Shown in pieces: positions 33,661 to 44,747 of a DNA stretch of 64,000 nucleotides. The DNA is from Hygrocybe punicea. Its lineage: Eukaryota; Basidiomycota; Agaricomycetes; Agaricales; Hygrophoraceae. Both the position numbers and the translations under genes were made by a program. The DNA lies in NCBI GenBank assembly GCA_963556145.1, contig OY744471.1:2597590-2661589 (forward strand). The letters run 5' to 3'. Position 1 is the stretch's first letter, and every line of letters starts with the position of its first letter. The notes under the pieces were generated by a model. That model was not told the DNA's origin, searched no databases, and was given only the letters and a program-made list of their open reading frames with translations.

Positions 33661-35865
33661 TAACACACCATTATTTCAGGATTTTGTGGTGATACCTCTC
33701 CCAACAAATTTATTGAATCTGGTTGTGCTGTCTGTGGAAGATTGACTCCAGTCTCTCAATTGCAAAGCTACACAGAGTTGAATTTAAGTTGTTTGAAACA
33801 ATCTGGTATAACTCAAACAGAGCGCTTCTCAATAAATGATCCAATTGAATCTTCAGAGAGCCCTATCATAATTGATGGTCTTCCTGGCATTTGCAAGAAA
33901 TGTTACAAGTCTCTGTTCGAAGGAAAATGCCCAGCTATGTCTCTGGCAAATGGTTTATGGCTTGGACAAATTCCTAGTGAATTGAGTAATTTGTCTTATG
34001 CAGAACAACTGTTAATTGCCAGAGTGAGACACAATAGATGCATAGTTCGAGTTTCTTTAGGAATGCACAAAATGAGAGCAAATGCCATTACATTTGCCAA
34101 TCCAACTCCCAAGATTTATGACATTTTACCCCCACCTGTCGATGAGTTGGATGAAGTGCTAGCATTTATTTATACTGGACCATGTAAGCCTACAAAATCT
34201 GATTTTAAGCGTACACCACTGCTGAATCATTGTGACTATTTTGACTATGGCCGGTCAGGGGTACACCTGCAGTGCTCTGGGGCTGTACTTGGACCCGTAC
34301 CCATCACGGGTATGTACCCGAGGCCAAAAGTACGGGTATGGCACGGGTTTTGCAGGGGTACAGGAAGAAACATGCAAAATACTCCATTTTTACCTGTTTT
34401 TGGTGGTTTTTTTGGTTATTATGGACGGAATACTGGCCGGATCCCTTGAGTGTAAAGGTACACAATGTTTGGAATAGTGTGGAGAGTGTTGAGAGCATTT
34501 TTACATATTTTTACAAGCAATGATTCTCATTATATCCCTCAAAAACATGCAAAATACCCCATTTTTACCTGTTTTTGGTGGTTTTGATGATTATTGTGGA
34601 CGGAATACTGGTCGGATCCCTTTAGTGTAAAGAACACAATGTTTAGAATACTATGGGGAGTGTTGAGAGCATTTTTACATATTTTTACAAGCAATGATTC
34701 TCATTATATCCCTCAAAAATAGCGAAAAATACCCCAAAAATTGAGTTTTTGATGTTTCTTCTCCCAAAAGAAATACAGCCCATACCCGTGTGGGTACTGC
34801 AGGTATTCTGAGGCTGGACTCGTACCCTTAACCCGTGGTACCTGTACTCTTAACCCCTGGGGGTATTGCATACCCTTGACCTGCCCTAATTTTGACTTGG
34901 AGATTTCAGATGAAAACTTGAAGCAATATCCTGAGAATGACATACTAGTTGTGGTAGAGTACAGACAATCCTTTGTCAACAAAAACCCAGAAGCTACTGC
35001 TGTGAATGACATGGAAGAGGAAGAAGGTACTGAGACTGGCATATGTCCATTTGTAGTTCATGGTCTAACAGGTGAAGAGTACTCTGCCAAAAGTCTCAAA
35101 GCCATAAAAGCCATTGCCTTAAAACATTTGATGGATAATAAAAAAATCCTGGCAATTGGACATGAGAGTGATCCATCTAAAATAATCCTCATTTGTTCCC
35201 TCAAATTATGCCATGGTTGTTTCCCTATGGACTTGGTGGAATTGGAAACTCTCTGATCCAAGGCAAAATTTCTGAAATCAAACACAAGAGACACTTGTTA
35301 ATGTACTATGACAAGAGGTTCCAGAAAGATCCACACTTTCCTTTGATTGCATTCAATCATGAGCAAACAAAAGAGTCTACAACAGCTGGCTACTTATTAG
35401 CTGAAAAGGCAAAATTTGAACACATTTCACAAAGATTAATGGATGTTGATCTTGGTGTGTTGAATAACATTGCTAGAAAAATGGAAGATGGTGAACATGT
35501 TACTCCAGACACAGATGAAGAGAAACTTTGTTTTCAATTAATAAAAGATATTGATCATATAGGAAGTCATGTAAAAGGATCACTCACAAGCAAGAAATAC
35601 ATGAGAAACGAAGTCTGGTCTCTAATGTCCTTTGTGGGTGCACCTTCATGGTTTATCACATTTTCACCTGCAGATAACATGCATCCATTGTCTTTATATT
35701 TTGCTGATACCAAAGAAACCTTTACACCAAAGCTTAGAGAATATGATGAGCGGTACAGACTTATTGCAGAAAATCCAGTGGCTGGTGCTAGATTCTTTCA
35801 CTTTATGTTAGAATGATTTATCAAACATGTTCTTGGTGTTGGATCAAACCATTCTGGCTTTTATG
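33661..35865 (+). pseudogene. Helitron A protein, DUF6570-like and replicase N part
   Basis: SGCAVCGRLTPVS and GICKKCYKSL supply CxxC pairs, followed by MSLANGLWLGQIPSEL and AEQLLIARVRHNRCIVRVS (DUF6570-like). A hAT-type MITE (34246-34888) interrupts at CDYFD. The frame returns as FDLEISDENLKQYPEND and CPFVVHGLTGEEY. A one-base frameshift near 35185 leads into PQIMPWLFPYGLGG, YDKRFQKDPHFPLIAF, WFITFSPADN and AGARFFHFMLE. A TGA at 35814-35816 replaces a probable CGA (E-R-F). The 4.6-kb hAT-type insertion then cuts the frame at YGDT. Confidence 0.8.
34246..34888. mobile_element. hAT-type MITE, 643 bp, TSD ATTTTGAC
   Basis: Direct repeats ATTTTGAC occur at 34238-34245 and 34889-34896. The ends are TATGGCCGGTCAGGGGT and, on the other strand, TAGGGCAGGTCAAGGGT. 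Excision in silico rejoins CDYFD-LEISDEN. An internal duplication of about 170 bp (34375-34545 and 34545-34715, with ATTTTTACCTGTTTTTGGTG) is present. No coding capacity. Confidence 0.85.
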
Positions 35866-36608
35866 GTGACACCTAGTGTTTTCAAGTCCAGTCCATAGGA
35901 CCAGACAAAAACTGGAACTGGACCGGACCCAACCACAAAAAAACCAGACCGCTGGTTGCGGTTGGGCCACTTTTGGGAGGTTGCTGTTGCGGTTTCCCGA
36001 TGTGGACAAAGCTTATGCAACTGAGTTGTAACCGGTTATGACCGGTTACAACTCAACCTCAATACAAGTTCAGCAAATGACCACGACGGTGGCAAACGAT
36101 GACGACAGCAGCAAAACGGCGGCGTCACGAGGGAACGCAATATGAGCAAAGGCAGCGGGGGTTGCACCCATCCCCGCTGCAGAAGGTAAGTAATTTTTAT
36201 TTTTATTTTTATTTTTATTTTTTTCTCAGCTACTAATTACACAAACAACGACAACAGCAGTACCAACACAAACAACACAAGCACCCGACGAGGACAACAG
36301 GCAGCTGTTACATTTTTCAACTCCGCAACTCCGATTCCGACTCCGCTACCCACGATGACGATTCCACTTTACCATACCTTCCTTTTTCGTTCCCCTTTAC
36401 CTTTTGCCTTCTTTTGGACATCATTGTTTATTCTTGTTCTTGTTCTCTTTTCATCCTTTCTTCTAGAACAATCCAGACCGACCATGGACACATCCTCACG
36501 TTACCTTGCTGTACCCGAATAATCTCCTTGCCGATGGACATCATCGCTATTGTCTTTTCCCTCGCCCTGACATATTGTTGATTTCATCCCACGACAAACC
36601 GATTCACA

Positions 36609-36779
36609 ATGGCTGTACTCCCGACACAGCTAATTACCGTAATCATCATTGGCAGCATCGCCATTACCTTCCTCATCGGTTTTTACCTTGTTATGATTTA
36701 TCTTTGGCATCGGTACCAAAACCCTTCTGCCATCGATACTTCCGACCTCCACCTCGACAATATCTCACCACGTAATTAA
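36609..36779 (+). CDS. Small ORF, predicted single-pass membrane peptide
   Basis: A 56-codon frame starts at ATG 36609 and ends TAA at 36777-36779. Residues 8-33 form one strongly hydrophobic segment (ITVIIIGSIAITFLIGFYL) followed by WHRYQNPS, a basic/aromatic border, and a polar tail. Nothing links it to a known family, and no promoter was identified. It lies inside the hAT-type element, so a chance frame is quite possible. Confidence 0.2.
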   Translation: MAVLPTQLITVIIIGSIAITFLIGFYLVMIYLWHRYQNPSAIDTSDLHLDNISPRN

Positions 36780-37490
36780 CAATTGCCAATCTTGGATATT
36801 TGGTTTCCATATTCATACCCTGTGCCTACCATTATCCTCCCTGACGATCCGACGACATTCCTCACCTGCATACATGCCCTGAACAATCCTTGATCACAGG
36901 ACATTTCACTGTTCCCTCCAATCCAATCATTGCCGAAGCACATACCTTCAGACTTCGACCACAGACCATATGACTTCCCAATACAGTGAACCGACCCCTA
37001 TCGTTTATTGTTCACATGACATCGCTTCATTGCAGTACCCGACATCTTATTCTCACAGCTTGTCACTCATGCCTTGACTCGAAACCTGGACCCACATTCA
37101 TTTATCCTTTTTCATCCATAACCTTGATACCTCCCACATTCGTTTACAACATTACCCTTTCTTGGATGAATACCGACATCAGGTGGACTGCATTGTTCCA
37201 CAGACAGGACAAGACATCACCCCTCGATACGTCATTGACACAGACATCATCATCCGGTACAGCTTATGCTGTTCACATGTCTGACCTCGACTAGCCCACT
37301 GTCCTAGTTGGTTTTTTCCTCTATACATTCCTTCATTTTCTTTCATACCAACCTTGCCGCTATATCCACGCTACCTCAAGACACTCTCATCACCAACCCC
37401 ACACTGGACGATACCCATCTTCGACCCGACCGTGCAATGCACTTGCCAAACTGCGCACTTGCCCGTTACAGCAAGTGTAGACCCCAAATT

Positions 37491-37845
37491 GGCAATTCTG
37501 CATGTCACATGATCCAATGACAAATCATCCGAGTCATCCGGACCTCTTCTATCCTCAATGACACCCGGGCCTCCAGTTGGATCACGAGAACATCAACATG
37601 AGGACGCCTCATGTACGCCTCATGGTGAACACATGATAGAGTTGGACATGTTGTGGCTTCATGGTTTTATTTCTATTTACCTCCCCTCAAGACCAGTCAC
37701 TATATATACTGTTCTTGTTGTTGGTTTGGACTTTTTCTTCTTTTCCTTTCTTTACGTTTAGTCTGGTTCTTGGGGCAGACCCCCTTATCTTGGGTAACCC
37801 CCATGGCTCGCAATGACATTGTACCATGAACCCCCCCCTCTTAGC
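37491..37845 (+). repeat. Dispersed repeat R1 (inverted copy at the window end)
   Basis: The sequence from CAATTCTGCATGTCACATGA through TATATATACTG to CTGGTTCTTGGGGCAGACCC and CCATGGCTCGCAATGAC matches the reverse complement of about 63650-64000. The TATA-like box and T-rich tract suggest an LTR or promoter segment, but neither end could be fixed. Confidence 0.6.
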
Positions 37846-37859
37846 AGTGTTGTCTCAGT

Positions 37860-38022
37860 AGTAAGCAACAATGACAGCGACGACAACATCAACAATAGCG
37901 ACCACAAACATCACCACCACCACCACAACAACAACGATGACAATGACTGTCACAACCACAACCACAACCACAACCACAACCATGACGATGGTCATGGCCA
38001 TCCCACCACCAACCCCCAACAT
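37860..38022 (+). repeat. ACAACC/ACGACG low-complexity segment
   Basis: CAACA/CAACCA microsatellite-like sequence preceding dyad motif copy 2. Its frames translate to Thr- or His/Asn-rich runs and are not gene-like. Confidence 0.7.
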
Positions 38023-38077
38023 ACCTCGTGGATGCGCACTGCCACATCAATTGATGTTGGTGCTGCAACCGCGAGGT
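38023..38077. repeat. Dyad motif, copy 2
   Basis: ACCTCG...ATCAATTGAT...CGAGGT with the same spacing as at 12027-12080, within one base. Confidence 0.7.
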
Positions 38078-38224
38078 AACTGGGACTTGGAGGATGGCCG
38101 TGTTGCAGGGCCGCCAACGTGCCAACGTGTCCACAACCACCCACACACACAACAGAGCGGCCAATGTGTCTGCACCTACCCGTGTGCCCAATGCGATCAC
38201 CGACGTGCCCACAATCGTGGCCGC

Positions 38225-38384
38225 TGGAGTAGTGGGACCTGCCAGTCACGTGACCAGGCTCCCACTGTTGACCTAGTTAGTAGCCTTGCCGATGTAGTAG
38301 TCAGTCCATCATCCATCCTATCCATCCCGTCTTACCTCTCGAGTCCTGCGTGAGCCCCTGGAGAGGTACCTCGGTACCTCTCCA
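38225..38384 (+). repeat. 5' LTR of the small retroelement
   Basis: TG...CA ends, near-identical to 40054-40213. Confidence 0.7.
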
Positions 38385-38387
38385 TCA

Positions 38388-38418
38388 TGGTGATGAGAGT
38401 GCGATCGACCCACGGATC
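38388..38418 (+). other. Putative tRNA-primer binding site
   Basis: TGGTGATGAGAGTGCGAT followed by CGACCCACGG. The T-arm-like complement implies a serine-type tRNA primer, judged from general tRNA structure rather than a database match. Confidence 0.45.
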
Positions 38419-40053
38419 TCTTTTCTTTAGTCTCTCAGCTTTTTTTTTTTTTTTTTCTCCACCTTTTCTGGAGAGACGACTTTTTTGGCCTCACCAACCC
38501 ACTGCAGCGCAACGGACATTCACCATTCATACCACAGGCTCTCGCGTCACCTCTGATGCTCATGTTTGGTCCACCAGTGCCCCGCGTCGACCCTCGTTGA
38601 CCCTAAGACATGGCCACGAGCCTCTTTGAGCGCCCCAGCCCCAGGACATGTCAATCTTTTTTTTGACCCCGTTGTACACCCTCGATAGACCCAAAACAAC
38701 CTCTCAATGATATGTCTGACGTTCTACGGCCCCACCCTGCCCCACGTCGTCCCACAGACACCGTCGACGTCCGTTTTTGACACCCAACGGCCACCCGCGT
38801 ACAGCCACGTCACCATTCTTCGACCCCCCGTTTTTCGTGCACCCCAGACCCACACGTGTTGATCCAAAACCTTGTATCCACGCTCGATGACCCAACACCC
38901 CGGTTCTACCCAAACGAACCCGCGTCGCCGTCTATTTTGGACACAACGCGTCCCGCCATGTCAACCCTTCGACCCCATCCTTTTGTGGATTCCGGCCCCA
39001 ACCGCATTCATCCAACCCCCTGCGCCCTCGTTCCACTCGCCAGAACCCACGTTACCCCTACATTACACCAGACGAGCCCCCACTGTCGTTCTCGGACACC
39101 CAAGCCACGTGCCACGTCACCATCGCGCGGCCCCGTTCTGCCAGCACAACCGGCCCAGACCAACTCACCAAACTCGCGGCCCACCCCCCAGAACACCCTG
39201 CGTCTCGTTAACGCCCCGAATGAGCCCCCACCGCCATTTTTGGTCGCACCACGGATCCGTCGCGCCCACCTGTTGGACTCCCGTTCTTTCATGTACCCCA
39301 GCCCCACACGGACCCATTCGACCACCCGTGCCCTCGTTCCACCGGCCAGGACCCCCCGTTCATCTCCATTGCGCCAAACGAGCCCCCACCATCGTTTTCA
39401 GACACCCGCGCCGCGCGCCACCTCACCACCCCCCGGCCAGTTCCTAACACCCTACCTGGCCCCGCGAACCCTCGTTCAGCTCCCTGTGGCATCGTTCTCG
39501 ACCTGGACGAGCCACCCGATCCCTTCACGTGATACGCCAACCTCCTTCACGTCGGGATACTATGCCTCGTTAAGTACAACCCTATGCCCCGTCAGTATTA
39601 TAGCTTTTATTATAGCCTCATCCCCTGTTCCCCCCCATACTGGATGTCAATCACAGTCTACCTACAAGCCGTCACTACACTACGTTCATGCACCCGTTTA
39701 CCCGATCTCCGCCAATACAGTTATATTTTGGACCACCTGAACCTTCACACTGCACTAAGTACTTGCTAGGACGATTCGAGGGATCTTTGGCCTTGCGTTG
39801 TGAGCCCGAACCCTTGCGAGGGAGGCATTCGAAGAGTATTGAGTTTGAGGAGAGTCTTGTATAGTCTGGTCATCTACCGCCCCCTGCGCGAGGACGACTT
39901 CCCGCTTCACGATATAAGGCCCCGGCCTTGATTCGAGGCATTCTGAGGGACTGGGAGTTGTGGCTTGAGAGTTTTTTGGTCAGTTTTGTTTGTTTTGTGT
40001 TCTTTTCTGTAGCAGTTGGCGACGAGGGCGTCGCCATGAGGAAAAGGGGCACT

Positions 40054-40213
40054 TGGAGTAGTGGGACCTGCCAGTCACGTGACCAGGCTCCCATGGTTGA
40101 CCTAGTTAGTAGCCTTCCCGATGTAGTAGTCAGTCCATCATCCATCCTATCCATCCCATCTTACCTCTCGAGACTTGCGTGAGCACCCGGAGAGGTACCT
40201 CGGTACCTCTCCA
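40054..40213 (+). repeat. 3' LTR of the small retroelement
   Basis: Direct copy of the 5' LTR, preceded by a polypurine tract (about 40036-40052). Confidence 0.7.
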
Positions 40214-40511
40214 CCACCAACTACCAACTTGAACATGCTGGGGCCGCCAATGCCCCATTTATTTATTAAAATTTAATACATTAGTTGGTAGTTAGTATAT
40301 TTACTTCGGTTCTGACCAGTTGCGTGCACGGTCCCGGTTGAGACTGGTTAGGACCAGTCCGGTCCCCCCAAAAATAAATATTTAACCGGTTCCTATGGGT
40401 CTGGTTAAGGTTTTTGTGAAATTGTGTGATCTGTTAACCGGTTCAGTTCCGGTTAACCCAAATTTGGGCAAAAAACTGGACCGGACTGGACTTTAAAACA
40501 CTAGTGACACC

Positions 40512-41642
40512 AAGGCATACTATGGCACAGTGGAACAACAAGGACGTCTCACACTTCACATGCACATGCTACTAAGGCTCAAAGGATGTGTGTCACCTCA
40601 GGAAATCAGAGATAGAATAATGGATCCAAATTCAGATTTCCAACAAGCTTTTGTTGAGTATCTAGAAAGTGTGCACATTGGTGAATTCATGACTGGAACA
40701 ATAGATGAACTCAAAGCTAAAGTCAACCAGCAGTCTGAAGAAGAAGACTATCAGGATCCCACTCAGACTCTGCCTGAAGCACCCCCACCTATGTGTACAA
40801 TTATGCATGATGTGAACAGTGACAACAATTGTAATGATCGCAAACAGGTAAATTCATGGTGGGACAGATTTGCAAACACTGTTGATCATTTGATTTTATG
40901 CTCCAATGTTGATAATTGTGGCAGAAATAGTTCTAACAATGAGAAAGTCCAGAGAAAAGACAGACCCAATTGCATGAACAAACATGGTAAATGCAAAGCT
41001 AGATTTCCCAGACCTTTGTTTGAATCAACACAAGTAGACCCAAAAATAGGTGCATTGAATATCAGAAAGGGTGAAGCTTGGATTAATACATTGACACCGC
41101 TGGTGACATTTTTACTTTGCTGCAATTCTGATATTACAAGTCTTCTTTCTGGTACTGCAATCAAAGCAATTGTAGCATATATTTCTGACTATATTACAAA
41201 GCCTGGATTGAAAACATATAGCATATTTGATACCATTAGAAGTGTGTTTGACAGAAACTCAGAAATGCTTGGGGGATCCATGGAAAGAAAAGACAAAGCT
41301 AGAAAACTCATCACCCAGATCATTACTGCATTGACTGCAAAACTTGAAATTGGTGATCCAATGGCTTCAATGTATCTGCTTGGCAACCCTGACCATTATA
41401 CCAGTCACAAACTCATTCCTGTTTATTGGAGAAACTATGTGAGAGAAGTCCAGAAAGCTTGGAATCCAGATGAAAATGATGACATGCAAGTTCACTCTGA
41501 AAAAGTCGTACTTCACAATCAAAAGGGAAAATTCATAGGACTATCTGCTGTGCATGACTACATTTACAGGCCAGCTCATTATGAAGACATGAATTTATAT
41601 GAATGGGTGCAGGGTGCAGAAAGAGTCAAGAGAAACATTTAA
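40512..41642 (+). pseudogene. Helitron A replicase, HUH-Y2 part
   Basis: The open frame begins KAYYGTVEQQGRLTLHMHML (HUH motif His-Met-His at about 40556). It continues through NRKQVNSWWDRF-type sequence, then CMNKHGKCKARFPRPLFEST, GEAWINTLTPLVTFLL, and IVAYISDYITKPGLKTY (about 41170), with the two tyrosines and following lysine of Helitron replicases. It ends at a TAA (41640-41642) that interrupts a frame continuing as KAHDEINSDDELDVLK. The catalytic residues are all present, so only the stop and the neighbouring damage silence it. Confidence 0.85.
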
Positions 41643-43452
41643 AAAGCTCATGATGAAATAAACAGTGATGATGAGTTAGATGTCTTGAAATCTGAGCCAC
41701 AAACTGCAACTCACAAAAAAACTTCGAGATCCAATGTATCTACCAGTAATGACTTGAGCATAGAATTTGATGATCTGAACATCAAAGATGATGACAATTT
41801 CATAGAATGTGATTCAGAGGACAATGAGTCTGATAGCACTGAGTCTGTCCAAGAAGTTACCAAGCTTTTCCTAGAGAATCACCCATTATATGAAACACAC
41901 TGTATAGAATTCAGTGAAAAGGAGAAGCATGTTGTTCCAAACTTTGTTGGTGGTTCATTGCCCAGATGTGATAGAGGGGACAGAGAATACTATTGCACCA
42001 CAATGCTCACTCTGTTCAAACCATGGAGATCTGGCAATGACCTGAAAAGTGAAGTGGAATCATGGGATGAAGTGTTCACTTATCATGAATTCACTGAAAG
42101 GCAATTAGAAATTATGGACAACTTCAATCTGAGATATGAATGCCTTGATGCCAGAGATGACTATGCTGCTCAGCTTAGACAAGGAGCAGTGTTAGATGGT
42201 ACTTGTCCTCAATTTATGACTTCAGACATGATTTCACACTTGGATGATGACAACATTCAAAATGGTGGTGACTTTGGAGATGACAATTATGAGCAGGACA
42301 AAAACAATGCAGATTATGGCACTAACAAATACTCTGAACTTGGTCAACATGGTAGACTGATCAAAGCTCAAATGGATGCCACTGAAAACATTGTCAGAAA
42401 CATTGGTTGGCTTGATCTATATTTTCATTGATGAAGTCTCAATGCTGTCTTGTCATGATCTCTACAAAATCAGTGCAAGACTAGCTAAAGCATTGAATAT
42501 ACATGACATGCCATTTGGTGGAATTAACATGATATTTGCTGGAGACTTTGCTCAGTTACCCCCAGTTGGTGGCACACCATTGTACAGTGGAACAGTTGGC
42601 ACTCAGATCAGATCAGCCTTGACAACACACTCTCAGGAAACTGCAATTGGAAATGCACTCTGGCATCAAGTGACCACAGTTGTGATTCTTAGAGAAAACA
42701 TGAGACAGAGGACCCAAACAGCTGAGGATGCATTGTTCAGAACTGCCCTTGTTAACATGCGCTATGGCAAATGTACTGCACAGGACATTCAATTTTTGAG
42801 AACCAGAATTGCAGGCAAACGTCCAGACCAGCCCAATGTTGCCTCTAAGAAGTTTAGAAATGTTCCTGTCATATGTGGCATTCACTCACAAAAGGATCAA
42901 ATCAATCTTCTTGGATGTGAAAGATTTGCTTCTGACACCAACCAGAACTTGACCAACTTCTACTCTATTGACAAGTGGGGAAAAGACAAGGAGTCTGGTG
43001 TGAGAAGCAAGTCACAATCCAAATCTAAAGCAGTGCATCAATCCAGTGACATTGATTTTGATACACAAAGGGATATATGGAAAGTGCAACATGCTGCAAC
43101 TGATAACTTTGCTGGGAAACTCTCATTGTATCTTGGTATGCCTGTGATGCTTTGCAACAATGATGCCACTGAACTCTGCATTATGAAAGGACAAGAAGGA
43201 TTTGTTGTTGGCTGGCAGTCAATGAAAGCAAATCATGGCAAAAGAGTACTTGACACCTTGTTCATTGAACTGGACAGACCTCCAAAGCTGGTGCAGATTC
43301 TAGGATTCCTGACAATGTAGTGCCCATTGTAAGAAGCACCAAGACAATTCAGTGTGTATTTCCCAGTGACCTGAAGGAATTCATTGAGAGACAACAAGTT
43401 TGGGTGCTTCCTAACTTTGCAATGACTGCTCATGCTGCTCAAGGAAAAACAC
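41643..43452 (+). pseudogene. Helitron A helicase, Walker A deleted
   Basis: A linker rich in Asp/Glu is followed by NHPLYETHCIEF, NFVGGSLPRCDRGDREYY and LTLFKPWRSGNDLKSEVESW. At about 42415 the sequence jumps from NIVRNIGWLDL directly to the Walker B region YIFIDEVSMLSCHDLY. The stretch that should contain the P-loop (GxGGTGKS) is missing, and a frame change occurs at the joint. FGGINMIFAGDFAQLPPVGG, TVVILRENMRQR and KLSLYLGMPVMLCNNDATEL then follow. A frameshift near 43300 leads to the QQVWVLPNFAMTAHAAQGKT motif, cut by the solo LTR. It cannot hydrolyse ATP. Confidence 0.85.
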
Positions 43453-43697
43453 TGTTGGATTCTGATGAGCCACTCTACATAGAGTATGGACTTGGTCAAG
43501 TTCCAAGTAGCTTACTAATCTGTTTGTACTTATTTGTTCCAAAAGCGGACATAGCCTGGGAGTAGAGTCAACAGTCTCTAGTATTGACTGTTGCCTCTAT
43601 CCCAGGTAAGTAGTATAGTTTCTGTATCTGTTATATATTAGTATTGACTGTTGCCTCTATCCCAGTCCTACATGAGCTTAGGCCTTACCTTTCAATA
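43453..43697. mobile_element. Solo-LTR-like insertion, 245 bp, TSD AACAC
   Basis: AACAC flanks it (43448-43452 and 43698-43702). It begins TGTTGGATTCTGATGAG, a common Copia LTR start, and contains a duplicated AGTATTGACTGTTGCCTC. Removing it restores the conserved helicase string HAAQGKTHPFNVVHLNSC in frame. Confidence 0.7.
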
Positions 43698-43702
43698 AAC
43701 AC

Positions 43703-44290
43703 ATCCATTCAATGTTGTGCATTTGAACAGTTGCTTCAACCACATGTCATATTATTCTTCATTGTCTAGAAGTGCTTCTGCTGCTGGAACTGTAATAATT
43801 CAAGGCTTTGATATTAAAGTGAACACTAGAGGTTGTTCTGGATATCTTAGACAAGAATTTAGAGAACTAGAATTGCTTGATGAGATTACCAGGATCAGAT
43901 ATGAAGGAAAATTGCCTGATTACATTCAAGCTGGTACACGCTCTGTTATGCTCAGAAGCTTTCAGCAGTGGAAGGGAATTCACTATGTTCCTGCCCAAAC
44001 TGATAATGCTATTAAATGGTCACCAACTGATCCATTGCTATTGGCTCATACCATCCCTGATAGCCCATGGCAATTAGTTGAAAAAGGCAAAGGCAAACAG
44101 AAAGCAGCTGTAATTGCAACTTCATTTGTTCCAGCAAAAGGCTCAGTTGCTATTGGTTCAACCCAAAAACATTCACTTGACACAAACAATGAACTAGCAG
44201 CTAAAAGGCCTCGGATCACAAAAGACCATGTCATCAAAGGATCCACAAGCAAGCAACAGATCATTAACTCCCCAGCTGGACTGATCTGGG
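43703..44290 (+). pseudogene. Helitron A helicase C-terminus and linker
   Basis: PFNVVHLNSCFNHMSYYSS and LSRSASAAGTVIIQGFD are the last helicase motifs. LRQEFRELELLDEITRIRYE and FQQWKGIHYVP follow, then a basic linker with KRPRITKDHV, and NSPAGLIWD where the H element at 44291 cuts the frame. The uninterrupted relative at 45496-45700 (minus) continues RNDYSCAYDSLLVIL. Confidence 0.85.
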
Positions 44291-44747
44291 ACTTGTTTAG
44301 TGGGCCAATGCTGCGCATGGCATGAACGAGTTCTTTTTCCCCCCTCCCCACTTCTTTGCTGAATTAACAAAATTGCATAAAGCATGTTACATATGGCATA
44401 AGATACATAGCATGTGTTGCATATTGCCTATTGATCTACTAAGCCCACCTCCCACCTCTGCCACACATAAAGTAGCATAAAATAAATAAATCTACATAAG
44501 AGTGTCTTGAGTCTTCATCAACCTCCTCTCTACCTGCCATCTCCCCTGTGTTGCACCATCATGCAACACTCTCAGCCATGAAGCAATTGCTCAGGGAGCA
44601 ACAGGTCAACTGCCAAATACAACTGCCCCCCAAACAGTGTGCTGACAATTAACTCACATTTGCTCAACCCTACTTCTCCATGACCTTGAATGCTACACAA
44701 CAGATTACCACATGAAGAAAGCCGTGCTTGACCTCAAGGAGGATGCT

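Larger units (their letters stand above)
38225..40213 (+). mobile_element. Small LTR retroelement without coding domains (TRIM-like)
   Basis: Two direct 160-bp repeats (38225-38384 and 40054-40213) differ at a handful of sites. Both begin TGGAGTAGTGGG and end in the hairpin GAGAGGTACC-TC-GGTACCTCTCC followed by A. Immediately after the first, at 38388, TGGTGATGAGAGTG..CGACCCACG resembles the complement of a tRNA 3' arm, a primer-binding site. Just before the second lies a purine tract GAGGAAAAGGGGC. The interior has a duplicated proline-rich frame (38856-39740) with no gag or pol motif. No clear target duplication. Confidence 0.65.
35874..40503. mobile_element. hAT-type element, 4.6 kb, TSD GTGACACC
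   Basis: GTGACACC occurs at 35866-35873 and 40504-40511. The termini TAGTGTTTTCAAGTCCAGTCC (left) and TAGTGTTTTAAAGTCCAGTCC (right, other strand) are hAT-like. Removing the element rejoins the Helitron A frame (FYGDT-KAYYGTVEQQG). Subterminal regions are rich in GGTTCCGGTTAACC-like motifs. The interior has no transposase and instead holds other repeats, including a small LTR element, so it is non-autonomous or gutted. Confidence 0.9.

Noticed and set aside
38856..39740. 294-codon proline/serine/threonine-rich frame
   Set aside because: It lies between the LTRs of the small retroelement and consists of a duplicated segment. No gag, protease or reverse transcriptase motif is visible.
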